The notes: generated from the letters alone by a model not told the origin. 9,351 nucleotides of DNA from Chitinophagales bacterium (GCA_015654495.1 JAATGW010000262.1:1-9351), one strand, 5' to 3'; counted from the first letter of the stretch, positions 1 to 5,696 are shown. A program made the numbers and translations.

Positions 1-8
1 AGATATAG

Positions 9-82
9 TTCCTATGCACTTTTCTATGTGTTTTTCTATGTGTACTCTGTGACTCCTATGTATTCTATGTTGCCTATGTGGT
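9..82. repeat. Degenerate short tandem repeat with CTATG(TG) core
   Basis: CTATG recurs at 12, 24, 36, 56, 65 and 74. The first three copies are spaced 12 nt apart (CTATGCACTTTT, CTATGTGTTTTT, CTATGTGTACTC) and the last three 9 nt apart (CTATGTATT, CTATGTTGC, CTATGTGGT). A variant CTGTG lies between the two blocks. The array starts about 50 nt beyond the stop of the minus-strand lipoprotein gene, so it is in that gene's 3' flank. Bases 1-132 hold no convincing gene; the open frame across them is made of this repeat plus the antisense of the lipoprotein gene. Function is unknown. Confidence 0.6.
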
Positions 83-132
83 TCAAAATACCTTTCATAG
101 ATAGCACGACATTGGTTAAGAAGGAAAAGCCA

Positions 133-468
133 TCAAAAAATTTCTTTCCTCAGGTATATTGTATCGAAATTATTATTTTGATCCAGAGTATACATGTTGG
201 ACAGATAACCTTCTTTTTTAATTTCAACAGAAATTTTTGCAAATTCTCCAATTACTTTCGAGGGATACTCAAGTCTGAACTTTCCATCGCGTGATGTTTT
301 TGTTGAAACAAAATCCAGTTCCGGGGGTCGACCTCCTGTAATAGTCCGGACTAATACTTTCCCCAGTGGTTCGTGTGTATCGAAATCAACAATGATTCCG
401 GTTACTTTGATATTCTGACTGCAACCGACAAACAAAACAAGGTAAAAAAGCAGGATACACTTCAACAT
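133..468 (-). CDS. Small lipoprotein with carboxypeptidase-regulatory-like domain
   Basis: This encodes 111 residues starting at an ATG (468-466). The N-terminus is a short lipoprotein signal: Lys3, a hydrophobic stretch (residues 5-14), then the lipobox-like FVGC with the lipidated Cys at 16. The rest (about 19-107) reads as one beta-sandwich. It opens with KVTGIIVDFDTHEPLGKVLV, the usual pattern of carboxypeptidase-regulatory-like (CarboxypepD_reg) domains, and continues with a DGKFRLEYP strand and an EIKKEGYLS strand. The predicted location is a membrane, with the domain in the periplasm or at the cell surface. The domain usually mediates structure or binding rather than catalysis, and no catalytic motif is visible. 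The gene appears to be on its own, about 175 nt downstream of the GNAT gene. The fold assignment is by pattern only; the specific role is unknown. Confidence 0.75.
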   Translation of the reverse strand: MLKCILLFYLVLFVGCSQNIKVTGIIVDFDTHEPLGKVLVRTITGGRPPELDFVSTKTSRDGKFRLEYPSKVIGEFAKISVEIKKEGYLSNMYTLDQNNNFDTIYLRKEIF

Positions 469-642
469 TGCAAAACAATTATATACTCAAGCCTGTATTG
501 AAGTTATTGTCAATTTACGTAATTGTGGTTGTACTTTATCCCACATAACATCGCGCTTACCGCCCTTTCAAGATAAAACCGGCAAATATCTGATTTTGGG
601 TTACTGGAACTTAAAAAACTGCTTCCTGTTCCCATTTACCAT
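469..642. other. Intergenic region between lipoprotein and GNAT genes
   Basis: This is AT-rich DNA upstream of the lipoprotein gene. A near-palindrome, CAATT-TACGT-AATTG, lies at 511-525 and could be an operator, but nothing else supports that. Near the GNAT 3' end there are two 7-nt units, CCCATTT and ACCATTT (631-644), which overlap the GNAT stop codon and may be a minimal version of the heptamer arrays seen further on. No clear terminator hairpin or small ORF was found. Confidence 0.4.
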
Positions 643-1191
643 TTATTTCAGATCGCCCAGGCGGTTCCAATATATCCTGCAAACCATTGCCATAGTTCCA
701 TCATTATTTTCTTTCTCCACCGTTTCTACAAGTTCACCACCCATCCGATAGTAAAATGCATGCGCATCAATATTCATCTCAAATACCCAAAGGTACATAT
801 GTGGTTGAATTGCGTTAAGTGCCACAGCATTCGCACATTCTTTCAAAAGTGTTCTGCCGATACCCGATTTCTTCAAGGCTTTTGACACATGGAGATTGTC
901 TACCAGCGAACCATATACCGGATCATCATCGAGGTACAGGCAGGCAAATCCTGCAATTGTTTCTGTTCCTCTTTCTCTTTCTCTTGCTCCTTCTCCTTCT
1001 GCTATAAATATCCGCTGATTTTGTGCTGGCAATTGAAACCTGGTAAACCATTCAGCGATCCGGTTATGTTCAACTTCTTCATCAAGAAACGCATCACTGT
1101 AGATACCGCGATAATTCTCCCTCCAGCTTTGTGTGTGCAATTTTGCAATTGCGCTGTAGTCAGAAAAAACGGCTTCTCTTACCCGGACCAT
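643..1191 (-). CDS. GNAT family N-acetyltransferase
   Basis: This encodes 182 residues if started at the ATG at 1191-1189. The frame opens two codons earlier at a TTG, but the ATG directly before VRVREAVFSDY is the more natural start. It transfers an acetyl group from acetyl-CoA to an unidentified substrate in the cytoplasm. The N-terminal strand and helix (VREAVFSDYSAIAKLHTQSW, about residues 4-23) and the motif A region NLHVSKALKKSGIGRTLL (about 99-116) are typical. KKSGIG at 107-112 is the acetyl-CoA pyrophosphate-binding Q/RxxGxG/A site with Lys in the first position. The following FYYRMGGE (about 146-153) matches motif B. Residues 65-77 are a low-complexity Glu/Gly/Arg run encoded by a hexanucleotide tandem repeat, in the loop before the central strand IAGFACLYLDDD. 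The family is clear; the substrate is not predictable. Confidence 0.88.
   Translation of the reverse strand: MVRVREAVFSDYSAIAKLHTQSWRENYRGIYSDAFLDEEVEHNRIAEWFTRFQLPAQNQRIFIAEGEGARERERGTETIAGFACLYLDDDPVYGSLVDNLHVSKALKKSGIGRTLLKECANAVALNAIQPHMYLWVFEMNIDAHAFYYRMGGELVETVEKENNDGTMAMVCRIYWNRLGDLK
967..1002. repeat. Hexanucleotide tandem repeat inside the GNAT gene
   Basis: On the plus strand there are six consecutive 6-nt units: TCCTCT, TTCTCT, TTCTCT, TGCTCC, TTCTCC, TTCTGC. Read on the minus strand they give alternating GAA and AGA/GGA codons, that is, the dipeptide run in EGEGARERERG. Because the unit is two codons, gain or loss of copies would keep the reading frame. Confidence 0.8.
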
Positions 1192-1225
1192 AATCAAATA
1201 AAATTTCGCAGGTTAATTTCCTCGT

Positions 1226-1233
1226 CAAATACA
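1226..1233 (-). promoter_or_regulatory. Possible -7 box for the GNAT gene
   Basis: On the minus strand this reads TGTATTTG, one base off the Bacteroidota -7 consensus TAnnTTTG, and lies 34 nt upstream of the GNAT ATG. Any -33 element would fall in the edge of the first 120-bp repeat unit, where no TTG is seen at the expected spacing. This is a weak call. Confidence 0.3.
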
Positions 1234-1234
1234 T

Positions 1235-1354
1235 AACACGAAGGCGGTAAGACAGGAAGAAACGGTAAGTCTATTACACCAAAAAATTAAATATACTTTC
1301 TTTGTTCCTGTAGCCCTGCCCGTTGCGAAGAAATTCCCGCCGGGAATAATATCC
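1235..1354. repeat. 120-bp tandem repeat, unit 1
   Basis: The unit begins AACACGAAGGCGGTAAGACA. It contains a long-range inverted repeat, ACAGGAAGAAA (1252-1262) against TTTGTTCCTGT (1300-1310), which pairs at 10 of 11 positions. It also contains a short perfect dyad, ATTCCCG-C-CGGGAAT (1333-1347). It is nearly identical to unit 2. Confidence 0.85.
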
Positions 1355-1472
1355 AACACGAAGCCGGTAAGACAGGAAGAAACGGTAAGTACTTTACACC
1401 AAAACTTAAATATACTTTCTTTGTTCCTGTTGCCTGCTAGCTGCGAAGAAATTCCCGTTGGGAATAATATCT
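1355..1472. repeat. 118-bp tandem repeat, unit 2
   Basis: This directly abuts unit 1 and matches it along its whole length, with roughly 15 to 20 differences and a net loss of 2 nt. The ACAGGAAGAAA / TTTGTTCCTGT inverted repeat is unchanged. The short dyad is kept as ATTCCC-GTT-GGGAAT, so the arms are conserved while the three central bases change from GCC to GTT. Confidence 0.85.
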
Positions 1473-1580
1473 AACATAAATGCAGTAAGACAGGAAGAAA
1501 CGGTAAGTTTCATACACCAAAAATTCCAAAGACCTTATTTCTACTGCCGCTGGAATTGGCAAAGAAATTTTTCTGCAAGC
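1473..1580. repeat. Degenerate tandem repeat, unit 3
   Basis: The first part (GTAAGACAGGAAGAAACGGT at 1485-1504, and ACACCAAAA after it) is identical or nearly identical to units 1 and 2. The second half is diverged: the TTTGTTCCTGT arm is lost, and only a loose match remains around GGCAAAGAAATTTTTCTGC. The right boundary is approximate. Confidence 0.7.
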
Positions 1581-1588
1581 TCCTGTAT

Positions 1589-1676
1589 TTTCTACCATCT
1601 ACTGTCTACAGCGCCCAGTATCCAGTATCCAGTATCTAGCTTCCAGTAACCAGACTCCAGACTCCCGACCCCAGAC
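1589..1676. repeat. Heptamer arrays abutting the tex stop codon
   Basis: Two neighbouring sets of 7-nt units lie on the plus strand. The first is TTTCTAC, CATCTAC, TGTCTAC (1589-1609). After AGCG comes the second (1614-1676): CCCAGTA, TCCAGTA, TCCAGTA, TCTAGCT, TCCAGTA, ACCAGAC, TCCAGAC, TCCCGAC, CCCAGAC. The array ends 2 nt before the TAG stop of tex on the minus strand, so it is the immediate 3' flank of that gene. No conventional hairpin terminator for tex is seen here. Confidence 0.85.
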
Positions 1677-1678
1677 TA

Positions 1679-3922
1679 CTACCTATTCCCAAACTTCTTC
1701 TTCAACTCACTCAATGCATCCGACATTGCCAGACCAGATAAATCCTTTGCTGGTTTTTCTTTTGGCACATTGGGTTTAATAGTTTTTCCAACAGGTGTGG
1801 TTTTCTCATCAGCCTGTTTAATCGACAAGGAAATTCTTTTCCTCACAGCGTCAACTTCCATCACCTTCACTTTTACATGCTGATTCAGTTTCAGTTTTTC
1901 CGAAGGATCGCTGATATAAGTATTCGAGATTTCTGAAATATGCACAAGGCCATCCTGCTTTACGCCGATATCAATGAAAGCGCCGAATCGCGTCAGGTTG
2001 GTAACAACCCCCGGCACCACCATACCAGCTTTTACATCTTCAATTATATAGATTGCGGCAAACTCGAAAGTCTGAGCTTCACTTCGTGGATCGAGACCCG
2101 GCTTTTTTAATTCCTGCAGAATATCACGAACAGTATGCTCACCAAAATTGCCGCCAATATATTTTTTGTACTCGATCTTTCCGATCAGCTCATCATTTGC
2201 AATAAGAGAAGGTAAAGGAACACCAAGATCTTTTGCCATGGTTTCAACAAGTGAGTAGGCTTCCGGATGTACGGAACTCGCATCAAGCGGATGTTCTCCC
2301 TCTTTTACCCGTAAAAAACCTGCGCATTGTTCAAATGCTTTTTCACCTAGTCTTGTTACATCATGTAACTGTTTTCTGCTGGTAAACCGCCCGATGCTGT
2401 TTCTGTGTTTCACAATATTTTCCGCAATGCCGGTATTAATTCCACTCACATAGGCGAGCAGGTGCCTGCTGGCTGTATTCAGGTTTACACCAACACTGTT
2501 CACACAACTTACTACTGTCTGGTCCAACTTCTCTTTTAAACGGAACTGGTTGACATCATGCTGGTATTGGCCAACGCCGATGCTTTTCGGATCAATCTTC
2601 ACCAGTTCAGCAAGCGGATCCATCAATCGCCTTCCGATACTAACGGCACCGCGTACCGTAATATCCTCATCCGGAAATTCCTCGCGGGCAGTTTCACTTG
2701 CACTGTAAACAGAAGCACCATCTTCATTCACCAGAAATACGGGCAGACCCGTCTGCAATGATTTTATGAATTGCTCCGTTTCCCGGCCTGCTGTACCATC
2801 ACCAATTGCAATAGCCTGCGGTTTGTATTTTTCGATAAGTGAACGGATAGTGGCTCCTGCTTCTGCCAGCTTTCCGGGTTCATGAATAAAGATCAACCCG
2901 GTTTTAAGCAACTCTCCTTTTTCATCCAGGCAAACCAGTTTACAGCCTGTACGATAACCCGGATCTATGGCAAGCAGTCTTTTGCTTCCGAGTGGGCTCG
3001 TTAGTAAAAGCTGACGCAGATTTTCGGCAAAAACCCTGATCGCTTCCTCATCGGCCTGCTGCTTTAAAGCGGTGCGCAGTTCTGTTTCCAGCGCCGGTTG
3101 CAGCAATCTTTTATATGAATCTTTTACGGCTTTTTTCACCTGCTCCCCACTTGCATTATTTGATTTCACTGCTTTTGACTCCAGCAGATGGATAGCCGTT
3201 TCTTCATCAGGGGCAATGGAAATCCGTAGAAATCCTTCAAGAAATCCGCGGAGAATCGCCAGTATGCGATGGGAAGGAATTTTGTGAACGGGCTCTGAGA
3301 AGTCGAAATAATCTTTATACTTTATCGCTTCCGCGTCTTTGTCTTTTACCAGGGTACTGATTACATATCCTTTTTCTTCAAACAATTTCCGCATCGTGGC
3401 CCGGATCTCAGCATCTTCATTCACCTGCTCTGCAATGATATCCCGCGCTCCCTGCAAAGCATCTTCTGCAGTGAGCACTTTCTCATTGATAAAAGCGGCA
3501 GCTTCTTTTAAGGGGTCAACACCGTTTTTTTGTTCGGATAATATAGCCGACAAGGGCTCAAGTCCATTTTCCCTTGCCACAGATGCCTTCGTCTTTCGTT
3601 TGGGTTTGTAGGGCAGGTAGATATCTTCCAGCTGTGTAATGGTTTCGGCCGCATCCAGCTTTGATTGAATTGCATCAGTCATCTTACCCTGCTCAGTAAT
3701 ACTCTTTATGATTGCTGCTTTGCGATCGTGAAATTCTTTGAGGCGGTTGGCTTCATCCTGTATCCTGCCAATCTGAACCTCATCAAGAGCGCCTGTTTTG
3801 TCCTTGCGGTAACGGGCAATAAAGGGAATAGTCGCTCCCTCAGCAAATAATTGTAAAACAACATCAACCTGGTTGATACGAAGGTTGAGCGATTGCGCAA
3901 TAGGTATTATAAATTCTTGCAT
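1679..3922 (-). CDS. tex: RNA-binding transcriptional accessory protein Tex
   Basis: This encodes 747 residues, a normal length for Tex, from an ATG (3922-3920) to a TAG. Tex is a cytoplasmic nucleic-acid-binding protein linked to transcription and RNA handling. Domains in order: the Tex N-terminal helical region with the hallmark TIPFIARYRKDKTGALDE (31-48) and EDIYLPYKPKRKTKA (99-113); a YqgF/RuvX-like RNase H fold starting LLAIDPGYRTGCKLV (316-330), with IAIGDGTAGRETE (371-383) and SVYSASETAREEFPDED (404-420); a helix-hairpin-helix part VGVNLNTASRHLLAYVSGIN (477-496) continuing to about 522; an S1 RNA-binding domain with GVVTNLTRFGAFIDIGVKQDGLVHISEIS (638-666) ending near 702; and a basic tail to KKKFGNR. 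It starts 62 nt after the exonuclease stop on the same strand, so co-transcription is possible, although it also has a candidate promoter. Nothing is broken or missing. Confidence 0.97.
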   Translation of the reverse strand: MQEFIIPIAQSLNLRINQVDVVLQLFAEGATIPFIARYRKDKTGALDEVQIGRIQDEANRLKEFHDRKAAIIKSITEQGKMTDAIQSKLDAAETITQLEDIYLPYKPKRKTKASVARENGLEPLSAILSEQKNGVDPLKEAAAFINEKVLTAEDALQGARDIIAEQVNEDAEIRATMRKLFEEKGYVISTLVKDKDAEAIKYKDYFDFSEPVHKIPSHRILAILRGFLEGFLRISIAPDEETAIHLLESKAVKSNNASGEQVKKAVKDSYKRLLQPALETELRTALKQQADEEAIRVFAENLRQLLLTSPLGSKRLLAIDPGYRTGCKLVCLDEKGELLKTGLIFIHEPGKLAEAGATIRSLIEKYKPQAIAIGDGTAGRETEQFIKSLQTGLPVFLVNEDGASVYSASETAREEFPDEDITVRGAVSIGRRLMDPLAELVKIDPKSIGVGQYQHDVNQFRLKEKLDQTVVSCVNSVGVNLNTASRHLLAYVSGINTGIAENIVKHRNSIGRFTSRKQLHDVTRLGEKAFEQCAGFLRVKEGEHPLDASSVHPEAYSLVETMAKDLGVPLPSLIANDELIGKIEYKKYIGGNFGEHTVRDILQELKKPGLDPRSEAQTFEFAAIYIIEDVKAGMVVPGVVTNLTRFGAFIDIGVKQDGLVHISEISNTYISDPSEKLKLNQHVKVKVMEVDAVRKRISLSIKQADEKTTPVGKTIKPNVPKEKPAKDLSGLAMSDALSELKKKFGNR

Positions 3923-3952
3923 GTTAGTGATACGGTTTTATTTTCGGGTGTG

Positions 3953-3960
3953 CGAAAGTA
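3953..3960 (-). promoter_or_regulatory. Candidate -7 box for tex
   Basis: The minus strand reads TACTTTCG, one base off TAnnTTTG, about 30 nt before the tex ATG. The upstream side runs straight into the heptamer array at 3969-4017, so any -33 element would lie within repeat units, and array length changes would alter that sequence. No clear TTG is seen at the usual spacing. Confidence 0.35.
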
Positions 3961-3968
3961 GGGAAAAA

Positions 3969-4017
3969 CGCTGAACGCTGAACGTTAAACGTTGAACGTT
4001 GAACGTTGAACATTAAA
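3969..4017. repeat. Heptamer array overlapping the exonuclease 3' end
   Basis: There are seven consecutive 7-nt units on the plus strand: CGCTGAA, CGCTGAA, CGTTAAA, CGTTGAA, CGTTGAA, CGTTGAA, CATTAAA. On the minus strand (TTCAACG units) the first part of the array is translated as the end of the exonuclease-GIY-YIG protein. The variant unit TTTAACG supplies its TAA stop (3987-3985). The remaining units lie between that stop and the tex start. Confidence 0.9.
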
Positions 4018-5373
4018 GATCGTTTTCTCCGGATAACTCGCAGCATGCCTCAGCATCATATTCCTGATGAGTTCATTATGTGGAAAAGCGGTTATTAAGT
4101 TTTTCAGATTATCAAGCTGACCAATCTTTTCATTTTCTGACAAATAACCCATGCCATAGAACTTTCCATCATCGAGCAAAAGATAACATTGCTCACCAGG
4201 CCGCCGGCCTTTTTCAACGATTGCAAAACTCGGAAGGTTTTCCTTCAGATGCTGAAGCGCCTGGCCCACACGCTGATTATATTCTTCAACGGGTTCTTTG
4301 CCTTCGCAAACGCCTTTACAATAACCTTCATGTATACCTGCACATTCGCCTTCCTTCTGCAGAAAACAATATTTTGGACAAAGCGAAAAATCTTTAATCA
4401 GTTTTCTGAGAACCTGGTGGCCATCCATCAGTAAATTAAAGCTGAAAACCGGCTTGAAATTTTTCCTGATTCTTTCAATCCCCAAACGATGAATACCAAG
4501 CTGATCTTCATAAGAAAAAAGACCGTAGCTGTGTTCCCATTTTTTCTGGCTGAAATTATAGCGGGGCCAGAGTCGTTTAATTTCAATACTCTCAAAAACA
4601 GCAGCAGTAAATTCGGAGCCGCACTCTTCAAAATGTATCCTGCTGACGTTTCGTGCAAGTTCCTGTTTTCGTCTTGATGGTGAGTTATTAGAGAAATGAC
4701 TGGTTACTCTTTTGCGAAGGTTTAATGCTTTACCCACATAAATCACCGTGCCCTTGCTATCATAAAAATAATAGACTCCGGCTGCGTATGGCAGTCTGCT
4801 GATATCATCTGCATGCAACTGGAGCGGAAGATAACCTTCCCTGCTACCCTGTTTAAGCATCTTCTGCATGTGGCCTTCCGAATCGGCCGCAATCAGTTTT
4901 TCCAGCAGGCGGGTAGTAGCCAAAGCATCCCCACCTGCGCGGTGACGACTGTCATTCTCAATGTCCAGTGACCGGCAGAGATTGCCAAGGCTATAGCTCA
5001 GCAGATTTTTGAATACTTTCCGGCCCAGCCTCACCGTACATAGTTTTCTTGAGTCGATAAGAAATCCGGAAGCGGCGAGATGGTGTTTTACAAATGAGTA
5101 GTCGAAGTTTACATTATGCGCAACAAAAATCCGGTCTTTAAGCAGGTTATAAATTCTTTCCGCAACCTCAGCGAAGATTGGAGCTGAAGCCACCATCGCA
5201 TCATTAATTCCTGTGAGGGAAGTGATGAACCTGGGTATCGGTACTAAGGGATTGATCAGGGTCTGGTATTTACCTTCAATCTCTTTCCCATTATGAAGAA
5301 TGATGGCAATTTCAGTAATTCCATGGGCTGCAGCGTGACCACCGGTTGTTTCTATATCCACAATTGCGAACAT
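3985..5373 (-). CDS. DEDDh exonuclease fused to a GIY-YIG/UvrC-like nuclease
   Basis: This encodes 462 residues from the ATG at 5373-5371. The frame continues 26 codons upstream to a TTG, but MFAIVDIETTGG is the expected start of the exonuclease fold. Residues 1 to about 162 form a DnaQ-type 3'-5' exonuclease: Asp6 and Glu8 in DIETTGG, Asp91 in AHNVNFDYSF, and His144 and Asp149 in HRAGGDA. A GIY-YIG endonuclease follows: GVYYFYD (199-205), VIYVGKALNLRKRV (211-224), and FESIEIKRLWPRYN (260-273), whose Glu261 matches the catalytic Glu of UvrC. A Cys-rich part (LCPKYC, GEC, YCKGVCEGKEP; about 331-361) resembles the segment after the UvrC nuclease domain. UvrC and Cho incise damaged DNA in excision repair; this fusion is known in several bacterial groups and a repair role is inferred. 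There is no UvrB-binding or C-terminal UvrC nuclease half. The last 11 residues are repeat-encoded. Confidence 0.92.
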   Translation of the reverse strand: MFAIVDIETTGGHAAAHGITEIAIILHNGKEIEGKYQTLINPLVPIPRFITSLTGINDAMVASAPIFAEVAERIYNLLKDRIFVAHNVNFDYSFVKHHLAASGFLIDSRKLCTVRLGRKVFKNLLSYSLGNLCRSLDIENDSRHRAGGDALATTRLLEKLIAADSEGHMQKMLKQGSREGYLPLQLHADDISRLPYAAGVYYFYDSKGTVIYVGKALNLRKRVTSHFSNNSPSRRKQELARNVSRIHFEECGSEFTAAVFESIEIKRLWPRYNFSQKKWEHSYGLFSYEDQLGIHRLGIERIRKNFKPVFSFNLLMDGHQVLRKLIKDFSLCPKYCFLQKEGECAGIHEGYCKGVCEGKEPVEEYNQRVGQALQHLKENLPSFAIVEKGRRPGEQCYLLLDDGKFYGMGYLSENEKIGQLDNLKNLITAFPHNELIRNMMLRHAASYPEKTIFNVQRSTFNV

Positions 5374-5377
5374 CTTC

Positions 5378-5385
5378 CAAAGATA
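5378..5385 (-). promoter_or_regulatory. TATCTTTG box right before the exonuclease ATG
   Basis: The minus strand reads TATCTTTG, a perfect match to the Bacteroidota -7 consensus TAnnTTTG, ending only 4 nt before the ATG. If used, transcription would start at or next to the start codon and the message would be leaderless. No TTG is seen at the usual -33 spacing, so this may be chance. Confidence 0.3.
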
Positions 5386-5677
5386 AAGATCCCTTACAGT
5401 CTGGTAAAATTCATCCGGCTCCGATTTTGCACCAGTCCCCGCTTTGTACAATCTGCGAAAAGCACAACAGGGGCAGGTTTATAAATTTCCGGAAATCACC
5501 TTTGGAAAGGAAATTTTTAGTCCTTGTTCTACGATTTAGCAGCTAAAATCCCAGGTAGTTTTACTTGCGTACAAAACTTCTGCAACCCAGGCGGGCTGTG
5601 ATTTCCACAGAAAATCGACAACGGGTTTTTTCATCAATTTTTTCTTGCTGTACCGGGAATATTTTCCTAACTTTCAT

Positions 5678-5696
5678 TTATTCCCAAAAGGAATAA
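5678..5696. promoter_or_regulatory. Perfect 7-bp hairpin, TTATTCC-CAAAA-GGAATAA
   Basis: Seven base pairs close a five-base loop. There is no T-run directly after it on either strand, so it does not look like a simple terminator. Its arms resemble the ATTCCC/GGGAAT dyads of the 120-bp repeats. It could be an operator or an RNA structure; the role is unknown. Confidence 0.4.

Larger units (their letters stand above)
1192..1678. other. 487-base gene-free region, filled with repeats
   Basis: This stretch separates the GNAT start from the tex stop. It holds, in order, the GNAT upstream region, three tandem units of about 120 bp (1235 to about 1580), and heptamer arrays (1589-1676) that end at the tex stop codon. 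A 63-codon open frame (1458-1649, +) crosses the third unit and the heptamers. It has no recognisable protein features and is not called. Confidence 0.7.

Noticed and set aside
28..294. Plus-strand open frame of 88 codons
   Set aside because: The N-terminal part is the CTATG tandem repeat and the rest is the antisense of the lipoprotein gene. No protein features are visible.
606..645. Terminator for the GNAT gene (GGAAC ... GTTCC on the minus strand)
   Set aside because: The stem is only 5 bp with a long loop and there is no T-run after it.
889..1236. Plus-strand open frame of 115 codons
   Set aside because: It is antisense to the GNAT gene, and its Ser/Phe/Cys-rich part is the reverse of the hexanucleotide repeat.
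1235..1580. CRISPR array
   Set aside because: The units are about 120 bp, contiguous and without spacers, with only three copies and no cas genes nearby.
1235..1580. Insertion sequence or MITE remnant
   Set aside because: No terminal inverted repeats flank the block, no target-site duplication is seen and there is no transposase. Tandem arrangement is not typical of a MITE.
1458..1649. Plus-strand open frame of 63 codons
   Set aside because: It is built from the third 120-bp unit and the CCAGTAT heptamers. The composition follows the repeats and no domain is visible.
5374..5451. 26-codon N-terminal extension of the exonuclease from a TTG
   Set aside because: The conserved fold begins at MFAIVDIETTGG. 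The extension looks non-conserved and the TTG start is less likely than the ATG.
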